DNA of 64,000 nucleotides, taken from NCBI RefSeq assembly GCF_002934665.1, contig NZ_NIRS01000001.1, forward strand, positions 1,116,001 to 1,180,000. Reading direction: 5' to 3'. This document shows positions 27,441 through 37,483 of this stretch, one piece after another. The stretch is from Pseudomonas laurylsulfatiphila (GTDB lineage: Bacteria > Pseudomonadota > Gammaproteobacteria > Pseudomonadales > Pseudomonadaceae). The notes under the pieces are model-generated. The model was not told the DNA's origin and searched no databases. It saw only the letters and a list, made by a program, of their open reading frames with translations. The stretch's first letter is position 1, and every line of letters starts with the position of its first letter. A program made the translations under genes and the position numbers.

Positions 27441-27882
27441 CCATGAAGCCATGACCCTGGCCAGTGAGTGCGCGCAGTCGCTGTTCCAGCGCGACGCCGC
27501 CAGCCAGGCCATGGGCATGCGCCTGCTCTCGGTCGGCCCCGGTTGCGCTCGCGTCGGCATGACCGTGCGCGCCGACATGGCCCAGGGCCACGGCACCTGC
27601 CACGGCGGCTATCTGTTTGCGTTGGCCGACTCGGCGTTTGCCTTTGCCTGCAACAGCTACAACGAAGCCACCGTGGCCATCGGTTGCAGTATCGACTACA
27701 TCGCTCCGGCCCGCCTGGGCGACACGCTGAACGCCGACTGCATCGAGCAGAGCCGTTCCGGGCGCACCGGCAACTACGACGTACGCATTGAAAACCAGCA
27801 GGGCCAGTTGATCGCCCTGTTCCATGGCAAATCCTACAAAGTGCGCGGCCCGGTGCTGACGCAGGAGACCCCGAATGAATGA
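27433..27882 (+). CDS. paaI: Hot-dog thioesterase PaaI
   Basis: 149 residues with a single hot-dog domain. The catalytic region [20 protein letters not shown] (Asp66) is typical of PaaI. It hydrolyses ring-hydroxylated phenylacetyl-CoA and related stalled esters, freeing CoA. ATG 27433 lies inside the paaH 3' end; the stop overlaps paaJ by 8 bases, indicating tight translational coupling. Confidence 0.95.
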   Translation: MTNHEAMTLASECAQSLFQRDAASQAMGMRLLSVGPGCARVGMTVRADMAQGHGTCHGGYLFALADSAFAFACNSYNEATVAIGCSIDYIAPARLGDTLNADCIEQSRSGRTGNYDVRIENQQGQLIALFHGKSYKVRGPVLTQETPNE

Positions 27883-29086
27883 CGCCCTGATCATCGACGC
27901 CGTCCGCACCCCGATAGGCCGCTACGCCGGTGTCCTGAGCAGCGTGCGCGCCGACGACCTCGGCGCGGTGCCGCTGCGCGAACTGCTGCGCCGCCACCCG
28001 CAAGTCGACTGGAGCACCGTCGACGATGTGATCTACGGCTGCGCCAACCAGGCAGGCGAGGACAACCGCAACGTCGCGCGCATGTCGGCCCTGCTGGCCG
28101 GATTGCCGGTCAGCGTGCCCGGCACCACCCTCAATCGCCTGTGCGGCTCCGGGCTGGACGCGGTGGGCACGGCTGCTCGGGCGATTCGCAGCGGCGAAAA
28201 CGGGTTGATGCTGGTTGGCGGTGTCGAGTCGATGTCCCGCGCGCCGCTGGTGATGGGCAAGGCCGAGCAGGCGTTTTCCCGTGCGGCCGAGATCTTCGAC
28301 ACCACCATCGGCTGGCGCTTCGTCAATCCGCTGATGAAAAAGGCCTACGGCATCGACTCCATGCCGGAGACTGCGGAGAACGTCGCCGAACAGTTCAACA
28401 TCTCCCGGGCCGACCAGGACGCCTTCGCCCTGCGCAGCCAGCAGCGTGCAGCGGCCGCCCAGGCCAACGGGCGCCTGGCGAAAGAAATCGTCGCCGTGGA
28501 AATCCCGCAGCGCAAAGGCCCGGCCAAAGTGGTCGAGCACGACGAACATCCACGCGGCGACACCACGCTCGAACAGCTTGCCAAACTGGGCACGCCGTTC
28601 CGCGAAGGCGGCAGCATCACCGCCGGCAACGCCTCCGGGGTCAACGACGGCGCCTGCGCGCTGCTACTGGCCAGCCCGGAAGTCGCCAAGCGCCACGGCC
28701 TGACCGCCCGTGGCCGGGTCGTGGCCATGGCCACTGCCGGCGTTGAGCCACGAATCATGGGCATCGGCCCGGTGCCGGCCACGCGCAAGGTGCTGGAAGT
28801 GGCCAACCTGAGCCTGGCCGACATGGACGTGATCGAGCTCAACGAAGCCTTCGCCGCACAGGGCCTGGCGGTGCTGCGCGAGCTTGGCCTGAGCGACACC
28901 GATCCGCGGGTCAACCCCAACGGCGGCGCCATCGCCCTCGGCCACCCGTTGGGCATGAGCGGCGCGCGACTGGTGACCACCGCCCTGCACGAGCTTGAGG
29001 AACGTAACGGCCGCTACGCCCTGTGCACCATGTGCATCGGCGTCGGCCAGGGGATTGCGCTGATCATCGAGCGTCTATCCCACTAA
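27875..29086 (+). CDS. paaJ: 3-oxoadipyl-CoA/3-oxo-5,6-dehydrosuberyl-CoA thiolase PaaJ
   Basis: 403 residues. The nucleophilic Cys90 is in NRLCGSGLD, the NEAFA motif is in ELNEAFAAQ, the His is in LGHPLGMSG and the second Cys is near 387 in [10 protein letters not shown]. It acts twice in the pathway, on the C8 and C6 3-oxoacyl-CoA intermediates. Length and motifs match PaaJ/PcaF. The residue set is intact, unlike the thiolase at 45570. Confidence 0.95.
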   Translation: MNDALIIDAVRTPIGRYAGVLSSVRADDLGAVPLRELLRRHPQVDWSTVDDVIYGCANQAGEDNRNVARMSALLAGLPVSVPGTTLNRLCGSGLDAVGTAARAIRSGENGLMLVGGVESMSRAPLVMGKAEQAFSRAAEIFDTTIGWRFVNPLMKKAYGIDSMPETAENVAEQFNISRADQDAFALRSQQRAAAAQANGRLAKEIVAVEIPQRKGPAKVVEHDEHPRGDTTLEQLAKLGTPFREGGSITAGNASGVNDGACALLLASPEVAKRHGLTARGRVVAMATAGVEPRIMGIGPVPATRKVLEVANLSLADMDVIELNEAFAAQGLAVLRELGLSDTDPRVNPNGGAIALGHPLGMSGARLVTTALHELEERNGRYALCTMCIGVGQGIALIIERLSH

Positions 29087-29137
29087 AGAATCGCGATTCC
29101 CGAGGAGCCGAGAGGTATCCTTGGGGCATGCACTCAA

Positions 29138-29157
29138 AGCCCTTGTGCAAAAGGGCT
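29138..29157. repeat. Intercistronic hairpin between paaJ and paaK
   Basis: AGCCCTT and AAGGGCT form a perfect 7-base stem with a 6-base loop. There is no downstream T-run, so it is more likely an RNA processing or stability element than a terminator. Confidence 0.5.
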
Positions 29158-29185
29158 GGAACACAAAAACAATTCGAGTGAACAC

Positions 29186-30511
29186 ATGAACATGCCAATT
29201 GCCCAAGCCGTGCTGAACCCTGTGCTGGACCCGCTGGAAACCGCCAGCATCGACGAGCTGCGCCAGCATCAGCTGGAGCGCCTGCGCTGGAGCCTGAACC
29301 ACGCCTACAACAACGTGCCACTGTACCGTCAACGCTTCGATGCGCTGGGCGTACACCCGGACGACATCAAATCCCTCGACGACCTGGCGAAATTCCCTTT
29401 CACCACCAAGTCCGACCTGCGTGACAACTACCCCTACGGCATGTTTGCCGTGCCGATGAACGACATCGTGCGCCTGCACGCGTCCAGCGGCACCACCGGC
29501 AAACCGACCGTGGTCGGCTACACCCAGAACGACATCGACACCTGGGCCAACGTGGTGGCCCGCTCGATCCGCGCCGCCGGTGGCCGCCGTGGCGACAAGG
29601 TGCACATCTCCTATGGCTACGGCCTGTTCACCGGCGGCCTCGGCGCGCACTACGGCGCCGAACGCCTGGGCTGCACGGTGATCCCGATGTCCGGCGGCCA
29701 GACCGAAAAACAAGTGCAACTGATCAAGGATTTCCAGCCGGACATCATCATGGTCACGCCCTCGTACATGCTCAACATCGCCGACGAAATCGAGCGCCAG
29801 GGCATTGACCCGCACAAACTCGCCCTGCGCCTGGGCATCTTCGGCGCCGAACCCTGGACCGCCGAACTGCGCAGCGCCATCGAAGCGCGCCTGGGCATCA
29901 CCGCCCTGGACATCTACGGCCTGTCGGAAATCATGGGGCCGGGCGTCGCCATGGAATGTGCCGAAACCAAAGACGGCCCGACCCTCTGGGAAGACCACTT
30001 CTACCCGGAAATCATCGACCCGATCACTGGCGAAGTACTGCCGGACGGCCAGATGGGCGAACTGGTGTTCACCTCCCTGAGCAAAGAAGCCCTGCCGATG
30101 ATCCGCTACCGCACCCGCGACCTGACGCGCCTGCTGCCGGGTACGGCGCGACCGATGCGCCGCATCGACAAGATCACCGGACGCAGCGACGACATGCTGA
30201 TCATCCGCGGGGTCAACGTGTTTCCGACACAGATCGAGGAACAGGTACTCAAAGTCAAACAACTCGCCGAGTGCTATGAGATCCATCTGTATCGCAATGG
30301 CAACCTGGACAGCGTTGATGTGCATGTCGAGTTGAAGGCTGAGCACCAGCACCTGACCGATGAACAGCAGAAGGCTGTTTGCGGGGAATTGAGCAAACAC
30401 ATCAAGACGTATATCGGGATCAGTTCGCGGGTTGTTTTGCAGCCGTTTCATTCGATCAAGCGATCCGAGGGCAAGGCTTGCCACGTGTTGGATAAACGTC
30501 CGAAAGCATGA
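29186..30511 (+). CDS. paaK: Phenylacetate-CoA ligase PaaK
   Basis: 441-residue adenylate-forming ligase that makes phenylacetyl-CoA from phenylacetate, ATP and CoA, the entry step. The P-loop-like motif HASSGTTGKPTVVGYTQ lies at ~98-114, with the adenylation motif YGLSEIMGPGVA. The C-terminal lid hinge is KITGRSDDMLIIRGVNVFP. Last gene of paaFGHIJK; a strong terminator follows. Confidence 0.96.
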   Translation: MNMPIAQAVLNPVLDPLETASIDELRQHQLERLRWSLNHAYNNVPLYRQRFDALGVHPDDIKSLDDLAKFPFTTKSDLRDNYPYGMFAVPMNDIVRLHASSGTTGKPTVVGYTQNDIDTWANVVARSIRAAGGRRGDKVHISYGYGLFTGGLGAHYGAERLGCTVIPMSGGQTEKQVQLIKDFQPDIIMVTPSYMLNIADEIERQGIDPHKLALRLGIFGAEPWTAELRSAIEARLGITALDIYGLSEIMGPGVAMECAETKDGPTLWEDHFYPEIIDPITGEVLPDGQMGELVFTSLSKEALPMIRYRTRDLTRLLPGTARPMRRIDKITGRSDDMLIIRGVNVFPTQIEEQVLKVKQLAECYEIHLYRNGNLDSVDVHVELKAEHQHLTDEQQKAVCGELSKHIKTYIGISSRVVLQPFHSIKRSEGKACHVLDKRPKA

Positions 30512-30529
30512 CTGCTGCACCCTTTATGG

Positions 30530-30554
30530 CCCCGCTTATTGCGGGGTTTTTTTT
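30530..30554 (+). terminator. Rho-independent terminator after paaK
   Basis: Stem CCCCGC / GCGGGG with loop TTATT is followed by eight Ts. It closes the paaFGHIJK transcript, so paaA needs its own promoter. Confidence 0.92.
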
Positions 30555-30592
30555 GGCCGGGCTTTACCGACTCTGGAGTCGAGCCCTATTCC

Positions 30593-30618
30593 TGTGGGAG
30601 CGAGCCTGCTCGCGAAGG
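30593..30618. repeat. Single REP arm (left type)
   Basis: TGTGGGAGCGAGCCTGCTCG with no partner within 90 bases. The nearest right-type arm is at 30993-31019, inside the inverted-end element. Confidence 0.8.
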
Positions 30619-30706
30619 TGGCTTGACTGCCGGCCTGTCTTTTGTTGATTGCGTACATATCCATTTCTTCGGTAACGGCCTCCTATGGTTCCGCTCTTAC
30701 AGCGGG

Positions 30707-31333
30707 TCACTTTGAAAAGCGCAAAGTAACCAAACGCTCTTGCCCCTGACATTCGGTGCCTCGCTGTGGCTCGGCATTCCCTCGCTCCGGTCCTGCTCCG
30801 TGGGCCCGCCGCCATCGGCCATCCATGGCCGGGGGCGGCTAACCCGGCATCCATGCCGGGTTGCCCACTGCGCAGAACCTCCACTCGGCCTCACGAGGGG
30901 GCGTACACCGCAACAGCGTCCGAGGCGGCCTACCGGCCGGCCTGTTCGCTGGGGTCGTTCGTCTGTGAGGTACCTAGTCAACTGGCAGACCGCCATCGCG
31001 AGCAAGCTCGCTCCCACAGAAAAGCAAAGACAGAGCGGCGTACACCTTCGCTCTTCACCACTCAACAGGCCGAGCGTTAGCTCGCCTGCCGCTCTTGATC
31101 TTGATCCACCCGCCCCCTCGGCAGGCTGAGCGGAGGTGTTTATCCGGGGATGGGCGCGCAGCGACGTTCGACGCAGTCGAACTCATTGCATGTAGGTCGA
31201 AGCGAAGCCGACCGGAGGGCAATGCCCCCGGATGAATACCGGAGCGAAGGAACCCCGAGCCTCAGCGAGGGGCCGTACGTTCGGGGCGAGTGATTTTTTG
31301 CTTACTTTTTTTAGGCGCTTGTAAAAAAAGTGA
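30707..31333. repeat. ~0.63-kb intergenic repeat-like element with inverted ends
   Basis: The left end TCACTTTGAAAAGCGCAAAG (then TAA, to 30729) is mirrored at the right end by TTACTTT...GGCGCTT...AAAGTGA (31302-31333). The interior is very GC-rich with local palindromes, contains a REP arm, and lacks a convincing gene; apparent short open frames are low-complexity Pro/Arg/Ser-rich. From memory, similar non-coding repeats recur in fluorescent Pseudomonas genomes, where they produce spurious gene calls. It separates paaK from paaA. Confidence 0.55.
30993..31019. repeat. Single REP arm (right type)
   Basis: CCATCGCGAGCAAGCTCGCT followed by CCCACA lies within the 0.63-kb element. It may be the separated partner of the arm at 30593. 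Confidence 0.75.
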
Positions 31334-31452
31334 GTCGCCGTAAGGGCGAAACCGCCAGCCGCCGCAACCGAAGAAACGGATATGCACACCCACCCAAAGC
31401 CCCCCAACCCCCAAAGCGATACAAAAAACAAATACGACACGTCATTTTGTGT

Positions 31453-31481
31453 TTGATATTAAATTCTGTATCGCTTATAAA
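31453..31481 (+). promoter_or_regulatory. Near-consensus sigma-70 promoter of paaABCDE
   Basis: TTGATA (31453) and TATAAA (31476) have exactly 17 bases between them, each 5/6 to consensus, in an AT-rich patch 42 bases before the paaA ATG. TGATA and GTATC lie in inverted orientation across the spacer, a possible PaaX site. Confidence 0.65.
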
Positions 31482-31522
31482 GTCCCCATGCCCCAGAACA
31501 GATTCAAGGCGGGAACTCAAAA

Positions 31523-32512
31523 ATGTACGCACAGCTCGTAGAAACAGGCGTAAAGCGCATCAAGGACCTCTCGGAAATGTCCGACCAGGAGCGCGCCTTC
31601 CAGGAAAAAATCGATTCAGAAATCAAGATCGAAGCCAAGAACTGGATGCCAGATGCCTACCGCCAGACCCTGATCCGGCAGATCTCCCAGCACGCCCACT
31701 CCGAAATCGTCGGCATGCTGCCCGAAGGCAACTGGGTCACCCGCGCACCGTCGCTCAAACGCAAACTGCAACTGATGGCCAAGATCCAGGACGAAGCCGG
31801 CCACGGCCTGTACCTGTACAGCGCCATGGAAACCCTCGGCGCCGACCGCGATGAGGAAATCGCCAGGCTGCACAGCGGCAAGGCCAAGTACTCGAGCATC
31901 TTCAATTACCCGACGCTGAACTGGGCCGACATGGGCGCGGTGGGCTGGCTGGTGGATGGCGCGGCGATCGTCAACCAGGTGGTGCTGCAGCGCACCTCCT
32001 ACGGCCCGTATTCCCGGGCGATGATCCGCATCTGCAAGGAAGAGAGCTTCCACCAGCGCCAGGGCTACGAAATCCTCCTGACCATGATGCGCCACGGTAA
32101 CCAGGCGCAAAAAGACATGGTTCAGGACGCGATCAACCGCCTGTGGTGGCCGTCGCTGATGATGTTTGGCCCAAGCGACGAACACTCGCCGAACAGCGCC
32201 CAGTCCATGGCCTGGAAAATCAAGCGCCAGAGTAACGACGAACTGCGCCAGCGCTTCATCGACCAGACCATCCCGCAGCTGGAACTGCTGGGCTGCACCT
32301 GCCCTGACCCGGACTTGAAGTGGAACGCCGAGCGCGGCCACTACGATTTCGGCGAAATCCAGTGGAACGAATTCTACGAAGTGCTCAAGGGCAACGGCCC
32401 GTGCAACCAGGAACGCGTCGCCGCCCGCCGCAAGGCGATCGAAGACGGCGCCTGGGTTCGCGAGGCCGCCGTCGCCCATGCCCGCAAAAAACAAAACAAG
32501 AACGCCGCCTAA
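31523..32512 (+). CDS. paaA: Phenylacetyl-CoA 1,2-epoxidase catalytic subunit PaaA
   Basis: 329-residue catalytic subunit of the multicomponent diiron monooxygenase that epoxidises the ring of phenylacetyl-CoA. Diiron ligands are recognisable in the two E-X-X-H motifs: Glu91-His94 ([12 protein letters not shown]) and Glu174-His177 ([13 protein letters not shown]). It acts with PaaC in a stable heterodimer, joined by PaaB. Own promoter upstream; an unusual REPIN separates it from paaB. Confidence 0.97.
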   Translation: MYAQLVETGVKRIKDLSEMSDQERAFQEKIDSEIKIEAKNWMPDAYRQTLIRQISQHAHSEIVGMLPEGNWVTRAPSLKRKLQLMAKIQDEAGHGLYLYSAMETLGADRDEEIARLHSGKAKYSSIFNYPTLNWADMGAVGWLVDGAAIVNQVVLQRTSYGPYSRAMIRICKEESFHQRQGYEILLTMMRHGNQAQKDMVQDAINRLWWPSLMMFGPSDEHSPNSAQSMAWKIKRQSNDELRQRFIDQTIPQLELLGCTCPDPDLKWNAERGHYDFGEIQWNEFYEVLKGNGPCNQERVAARRKAIEDGAWVREAAVAHARKKQNKNAA

Positions 32513-32528
32513 GACAACCGTACCCCCT

Positions 32529-32627
32529 GTAGGAGCGAGCTCGCTCGCGATGGTCGTCAACGTTAACGTTGGTTGCCTGACACCCCGCGGTGCTCGCGGG
32601 TACATCGCGAGCAAGCTCGCTCCTACA
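32529..32627. repeat. REPIN, 100-bp class, inside the paaABCDE operon
   Basis: Left arm TGTAGGAGCGAGCTCGCTCG and right arm GCAAGCTCGCTCCTACA. The spacer has GTCAACGTTAACG and CACCCCGCGG, shared with the other 100-base elements. It lies between paaA and paaB. Confidence 0.9.
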
Positions 32628-32651
32628 GAGCCTCAATGTGGAGTAACTGAA

Positions 32652-32933
32652 ATGTCCGAGTGGACCCTCTTCGAAGTCTTCGTGCGCAGCAAGCACGGCC
32701 TGAACCACAAGCACGTCGGCAGCGTACATGCCGCCGACACCACCATGGCCATCGAAAACGCGCGCGAGCTCTACACCCGTCGCAGTGAAGGCGTGAGCCT
32801 GTGGGTGGTGCCCTCGGCATTGATCACCGCTTCATCGCCGGATGAAAAAGACCCGCTGTTCGATCCGTCGGACGACAAGGTCTACCGCCACGCCAGCTTC
32901 TACGAGCTGCCGGCCGAAGTCGGGCACATGTGA
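32652..32933 (+). CDS. paaB: Phenylacetyl-CoA epoxidase subunit PaaB
   Basis: 93-residue bridging subunit that holds PaaAC heterodimers together. The sequence MSEWTLFEVFVRSKHGLNHK, then HVGSVHAADT and ENARELYTRR, is typical of PaaB. The start at 32652 is chosen because a longer frame runs into the REPIN. It is followed 8 bases later by paaC. Confidence 0.95.
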   Translation: MSEWTLFEVFVRSKHGLNHKHVGSVHAADTTMAIENARELYTRRSEGVSLWVVPSALITASSPDEKDPLFDPSDDKVYRHASFYELPAEVGHM

Positions 32934-32941
32934 GGTCGACC

Positions 32942-33703
32942 ATGGACAACAAGACTGATCTGATCGAATACCTGCTGCGCCTCGGCGACAGCGCCCTGAT
33001 CCAGGGCCAACGCCTGTGCCAGTGGTGCGGCAAGGCTCCGGCACTGGAAGAAGAGCTGGCGCTGATGAACGTCGGCCTCGACCTGGTGGGCCAGGCGCGC
33101 AACTGGCTGGAATACGCCGCCGAACTGCTGGACGACGGCCGCGACGCCGATCACCTGGCGTTCCGTCGCGACGAGCGCGCTTACCGCAACCTGCTGCTGG
33201 TGGAACAACCCAACGGCGACTTCGCGGTGACCATGCTCAAGCAGTTCCTCTACGACGCCTGGCACTTGCCGGTGTTGCAGGGCCTGAGCCAGTCCAGCGA
33301 CGAACGCATCGCCGGGATCGCCGCCAAGGCGGTAAAGGAAGTGACCTACCACCTGCGCCGCTCCGGCGAGTGGATCGAGCGTCTGGGCGACGGCACCGAG
33401 GAAAGCCACAAGCGCATGCTCGCGGCCATCCCTGAAGTCTGGCGCTTCACCGTCGAACTGATCGCCGCCGATGACAGCGAGCAGCGCCTGTACGACGCCG
33501 ACATCACCCCGGACATCGCCAGTGTGGCCGCCCAGTGGCAAGCCAAGGTCGAGCAGATTTTCACCAGCGCCACCCTGCCCGTGCCTGCCGCGCCGAGCTA
33601 TTTCTACCTGAATGCACGCAAGGGCCTGCACAGCGAACACCTGGGCATCCTGCTGGCCGAAATGCAGTGCCTGCCACGAGCGTACCCCGATGCAACCTGG
33701 TGA
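32942..33703 (+). CDS. paaC: Phenylacetyl-CoA epoxidase structural subunit PaaC
   Basis: 253 residues, ferritin-like, partner of PaaA. It keeps the fold with partial ligand residues (NVGLDLVGQARNWLEYAAEL, then YHLRRSGEWIERLGDGTEES) but is not the catalytic diiron subunit. ATG 32942 is preferred over an in-frame start 4 codons upstream. It overlaps paaD by 14 bases. Confidence 0.95.
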   Translation: MDNKTDLIEYLLRLGDSALIQGQRLCQWCGKAPALEEELALMNVGLDLVGQARNWLEYAAELLDDGRDADHLAFRRDERAYRNLLLVEQPNGDFAVTMLKQFLYDAWHLPVLQGLSQSSDERIAGIAAKAVKEVTYHLRRSGEWIERLGDGTEESHKRMLAAIPEVWRFTVELIAADDSEQRLYDADITPDIASVAAQWQAKVEQIFTSATLPVPAAPSYFYLNARKGLHSEHLGILLAEMQCLPRAYPDATW

Positions 33704-34223
33704 GCTGATCGCCAGCGACCTCGGCGCCCGGCCGGCGGGGCCGACCGACCTGGCCGCCGCCTGGGCGATTCTGGCAGAGGTCATGGACCCGGAAGTGCCG
33801 GTGGTCAGCGTGGTTGAACTGGGCATCGTCCGCGACCTGGACTGGCAGGCCGGCCACCTTCACGTGGTGGTCACGCCGACCTACTCCGGATGCCCGGCCA
33901 CCGAAGTGATCGAGAGCGATATCCGCGAAGCCCTGGAACTCGCCGGGTTCAAGGCGCCGCAATTGGAGCGCAAGTTGACACCGGCCTGGACCACCGACTG
34001 GATCAGCGCCAGCGGCCGTGAACGCCTGCGCGCCTACGGCATCGCGCCGCCGGAGGGCAGCACTAGCAAGCGCAGCCTGCTCGGTGAAAGCCCGCAGGTT
34101 GTGTGCCCGCAATGCGGCAGCGCCCACACCGAGGTGCTCAGCGAATTCGGCTCCACCGCCTGCAAGGCGCTGTACCGCTGCGTCGATTGCCGGGAACCGT
34201 TCGACTATTTCAAGTGCATCTGA
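33690..34223 (+). CDS. paaD: Phenylacetyl-CoA epoxidase assembly protein PaaD
   Basis: 177 residues. The N-terminal DUF59/MIP18-type domain (~20-105: MDPEVPVVSVVELGIV, then TPTYSGCPATEVIE) resembles Fe-S carrier SufT-like proteins. The C-terminal part has a four-Cys knuckle (CPQCGSAH and CVDCREPF). PaaD is thought to mature the metal centres of the epoxidase system. Its start lies within paaC. Confidence 0.94.
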   Translation: MQPGELIASDLGARPAGPTDLAAAWAILAEVMDPEVPVVSVVELGIVRDLDWQAGHLHVVVTPTYSGCPATEVIESDIREALELAGFKAPQLERKLTPAWTTDWISASGRERLRAYGIAPPEGSTSKRSLLGESPQVVCPQCGSAHTEVLSEFGSTACKALYRCVDCREPFDYFKCI

Positions 34224-34257
34224 GCGGCGAATCGGCCGTCCCAGCTGGAGAACAACA

Positions 34258-35334
34258 ATGAGCAAATTTCACAGCCTGACCATCAAGGACGTGCGCGTCG
34301 AGACCCGTGACGCGGTGTCCATCGCCTTCGAGATTCCGCAGCACCTGCAAGACAGCTTTCATTTCACCCAAGGCCAGCACCTGGTGATGCGCACCCAACT
34401 GGACGGCGAAGAAGTACGCCGCTCCTATTCGATCTGCACCGGGGTCAACGACGGTGAATTGCGTATCGCGGTCAAGCGTGTGGCCGGTGGACGCTTTTCG
34501 GCGTTTGCCAACGAACAGCTCAAGGCCGGGCACACCCTGGAAGTGATGCCGCCTGCCGGACATTTCTGCGTCGAACTCGACCCGGCTCGCCACGGCAACT
34601 ACCTGGCCGTGGCCGCAGGCAGCGGGATCACGCCGATCCTGTCGATCATCAAGACCACCCTGGAAACCGAACCCCACAGCCGCGTCACCCTGCTGTACGG
34701 CAACCGCTCCAGCTCCGGCGCGCTGTTCCGCGAGCAGTTGGAAGACCTGAAGAACTGCTACCTGCAACGCCTGAACCTGATCTTCGTGTTCAGCCGCGAG
34801 CAGCAGGACGTCGATCTGTACAACGGCCGGATCAACGCCGAGAAGTGCGAGCAGCTGTTCACCCGCTGGCTCGACGTCAAGGCGCTCGATGCGGCGTTTA
34901 TCTGCGGCCCGCAGGAAATGACCGAGACCGTGCGCGACAGCCTCAAGGCCAAGGGCATGCCACCTGAGCGCATCCATTTCGAACTGTTCGCCGCCGCCGG
35001 CAGCGAGCAAAAACGCGCGGCCCGTGAAGCCGCCCGCCAGGTCGATGCGGCGGTCAGCCAGATCACCGTGATCAGCGACGGCCGTGCCCTGGCCTTCGAC
35101 TTGTCGCGCAACAGCCAGAGCATTCTCGACGCCGGTAACGAGCAAGGTGCGGAACTGCCCTACTCGTGCAAGGCCGGCGTGTGCTCGACCTGCAAGTGCA
35201 AGGTGATCGAAGGCGAAGTGGAAATGGACAGCAACCACGCCCTGGAAGACTACGAAGTGGCCGCCGGCTATGTGCTGTCGTGCCAGGCGTTCCCGATCAG
35301 CGACAAGGTGGTGCTGGATTTCGATCAGCTTTGA
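34258..35334 (+). CDS. paaE: Phenylacetyl-CoA epoxidase reductase PaaE
   Basis: 358-residue electron-transfer subunit. The FAD domain includes RRSYSICTGVNDGELRIAVK, the NADPH domain AAGSGITPILSII and CGPQEMTE, and the C-terminal plant-type [2Fe-2S] ferredoxin has C-x4-C-x2-C (SCKAGVCSTCKC) and a distal LSCQAF. It passes electrons from NADPH to the PaaA diiron centre. It begins 34 bases after paaD with AGCTGGAG ahead of the ATG. Confidence 0.96.
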   Translation: MSKFHSLTIKDVRVETRDAVSIAFEIPQHLQDSFHFTQGQHLVMRTQLDGEEVRRSYSICTGVNDGELRIAVKRVAGGRFSAFANEQLKAGHTLEVMPPAGHFCVELDPARHGNYLAVAAGSGITPILSIIKTTLETEPHSRVTLLYGNRSSSGALFREQLEDLKNCYLQRLNLIFVFSREQQDVDLYNGRINAEKCEQLFTRWLDVKALDAAFICGPQEMTETVRDSLKAKGMPPERIHFELFAAAGSEQKRAAREAARQVDAAVSQITVISDGRALAFDLSRNSQSILDAGNEQGAELPYSCKAGVCSTCKCKVIEGEVEMDSNHALEDYEVAAGYVLSCQAFPISDKVVLDFDQL

Positions 35335-35353
35335 TCGGCCCGCACCGTCCCCC

Positions 35354-35453
35354 TGTAGGAGCGAGCTTGCTCGCGATGGTCGTAAACGATGACGCGGGTT
35401 GCCTGATACCCCGCGGCGATCTCAGGTTCATCGCGAGCAGGCTCGCTCCTACA
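35354..35453. repeat. REPIN, 100-bp class, between paaE and the permease genes
   Basis: Arms TGTAGGAGCGAGCTTGCTCG and CAGGCTCGCTCCTACA. The spacer shares ACCCCGCGG and GATGACGCG-like segments with 32529-32627. Confidence 0.9.
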
Positions 35454-35509
35454 GAGTTCGCGCCGTACTTGCTTCACCCCCACAACAAAAACAACAAAGG
35501 AGAGTCACC

Positions 35510-35818
35510 ATGAGCCCGCAAGACATAGAACTCATCCACCAGCACCCGGATTTCATCCAGCTGGTTCGTCGCAAACAGAAGCTGTACTGGTCACTGAGCC
35601 TGGCCATGCTGGTGATCTATTACGGCTTCGTGCTGCTGGTGGCTTTCTCCCCTTCTACCCTCGGCCAATCCCTGAGCGGCGGCGTGACCACCGTGGGCAT
35701 GCTGGTGGGTGTCGTGATCGTCGGGCTGGCCTTCGCGCTGACCGGTTTCTATGTCTATCGCGCCAACAACGTGATCGATCCGTTGAATGAAAAACTCAAG
35801 CAGGAGTGCGCCCGATGA
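35510..35818 (+). CDS. DUF485 inner-membrane protein, partner of SSS permease
   Basis: 102 residues with two hydrophobic helices (~28-50 [19 protein letters not shown] and ~62-85 [19 protein letters not shown]), the DUF485 pattern found upstream of ActP-type acetate and related symporters. It probably assists or stabilises the following permease. AAAGGAGA precedes the ATG, and the stop overlaps the permease start (ATGA). Confidence 0.9.
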   Translation: MSPQDIELIHQHPDFIQLVRRKQKLYWSLSLAMLVIYYGFVLLVAFSPSTLGQSLSGGVTTVGMLVGVVIVGLAFALTGFYVYRANNVIDPLNEKLKQECAR

Positions 35819-37461
35819 GCCGTCTTCTCGCCTTGTTCCTGCTACCGCTGGCGGTGGTCACTGATATCGCGGTGGCCGCCGACGGCGTCTCCCGGCCGCT
35901 GAACTGGAACGCCATCGGCATGTTCCTGGTGTTCGTCCTGTTCACCCTCGGTGTGACGCGCTGGGCGGCACTTCGCACCCGCTCCGCCGCCGATTTCTAC
36001 ACCGCCGGTGGCGGCATGACCGGTTTCCAGAACGGCCTGGCCATTGCCGGCGACATGATCTCGGCAGCCTCGTTCCTCGGCATTTCCGCGATGATGTTCC
36101 TCAATGGCTACGACGGACTGCTCTACGCATTGGGCGTGCTGGCCGGCTGGCCGATCATCCTGTTCCTGATTGCCGAACGCCTGCGCAACCTGGGCAAATA
36201 CACCTTTGCCGACGTGGTGTCCTATCGCCTGGAACAGACCCCGGTGCGCCTGACCTCGGCCTTCGGTACCCTGACCGTGGCGCTGATGTACCTGGTGGCG
36301 CAGATGGTCGGTGCCGGCAAGCTGATCGAATTGCTGTTCGGTATCGACTACCTCTATGCGGTGATGCTGGTCGGCGTGCTGATGGTGTTCTACGTCACCT
36401 TCGGCGGCATGCTCGCCACCACCTGGGTGCAGATCATCAAGGCGGTGATGCTGTTGTTCGGCACCACCTTCATGGCGTTCATGGTGCTCAAGCACTTCGG
36501 CTTCAGCACCGAGGCCATGTTTGCCGGCGCCACCGCCGTGCATGCCAAGGGCAACGCGATCATGGCCCCCGGCGGCCTGCTGTCCAACCCGGTCGATGCG
36601 ATTTCCTTAGGGCTTGGCATGATGTTCGGCACCGCCGGCCTGCCGCATATCCTGATGCGCTTCTTCACCGTCAGCGATGCCAAGGAAGCGCGTAAAAGCG
36701 TGTTCTACGCCACCGGCTTCATCGGCTACTTCTACTTGCTGCTGATCATCGTCGGCTTCGGCGCCATCGTCATGGTCGGCACCGATCCGGCGTTCCGTGA
36801 CGCCAGCGGTGCGATCATCGGCGGCGGCAACATGATCGCTGTGCACCTGGCCCAGGCGGTAGGCGGCAACCTGTTCCTCGGCTTCATCTCGGCGGTCGCC
36901 TTCGCCACCATTCTGGCGGTGGTTGCCGGGCTGGCACTGTCCGGTGCCTCGGCGGTGTCCCATGACCTGTATGCCTGCGTGATGCGCAAGGGCCAGGCCA
37001 CGGAACAGCAGGAAATGCGCGTGTCGCGAATCGCCACCCTGTGCATCGGTGTGCTGGCGATCATCCTCGGCCTGCTGTTCGAGTCGCAGAACATTGCCTT
37101 CCTCTCGGGCCTGGTGCTGGCCATCGCCGCGTCAGTGAATTTCCCGGTGTTGTTCCTCTCGATGTACTGGAAAGGCCTGACCACCCGCGGCGCCGTCCTC
37201 GGCAGCCTGTCCGGCCTGGTCTCGGCGATTGTCCTGCTGGTGCTGAGCCCGGCGGTGTGGGTCAACGTGATGCATCACGACAAGGCGCTGTTCCCGTATT
37301 CCAACCCGGCGCTGTTTTCCATGAGCCTGGCGTTCTTCAGTGCATGGCTGTTTTCCGTCACCGACACCTCGCCCCGTGCAGCCCTTGAGCGCGGTCGTTA
37401 TCTGGAGCAGTTCATCCGTTCGATGACCGGCATCGGTGCCACCGGCGCCAGCAAACACTGA
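35815..37461 (+). CDS. paaL: Sodium:solute symporter, phenylacetate permease
   Basis: 548 residues with ~13 membrane helices of the SSS family. An N-terminal cleavable-looking segment precedes [20 protein letters not shown], then [18 protein letters not shown] and FVLKHFG-type loops, similar to acetate symporter ActP. Position within the paa cluster, with DUF485 upstream and a porin downstream, supports phenylacetate as substrate (PaaL/PhaJ role). Specificity is inferred from context. Confidence 0.88.
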   Translation: MSRLLALFLLPLAVVTDIAVAADGVSRPLNWNAIGMFLVFVLFTLGVTRWAALRTRSAADFYTAGGGMTGFQNGLAIAGDMISAASFLGISAMMFLNGYDGLLYALGVLAGWPIILFLIAERLRNLGKYTFADVVSYRLEQTPVRLTSAFGTLTVALMYLVAQMVGAGKLIELLFGIDYLYAVMLVGVLMVFYVTFGGMLATTWVQIIKAVMLLFGTTFMAFMVLKHFGFSTEAMFAGATAVHAKGNAIMAPGGLLSNPVDAISLGLGMMFGTAGLPHILMRFFTVSDAKEARKSVFYATGFIGYFYLLLIIVGFGAIVMVGTDPAFRDASGAIIGGGNMIAVHLAQAVGGNLFLGFISAVAFATILAVVAGLALSGASAVSHDLYACVMRKGQATEQQEMRVSRIATLCIGVLAIILGLLFESQNIAFLSGLVLAIAASVNFPVLFLSMYWKGLTTRGAVLGSLSGLVSAIVLLVLSPAVWVNVMHHDKALFPYSNPALFSMSLAFFSAWLFSVTDTSPRAALERGRYLEQFIRSMTGIGATGASKH

Positions 37462-37483
37462 ATTTTGGCAGGGAATAAAAATA

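Noticed and set aside
30740..31129. Short open frames in the paaK-paaA gap
   Set aside because: Pro/Arg/Ser-rich products without a good start signal, lying in a repeat-like element; such calls are typical spurious genes.
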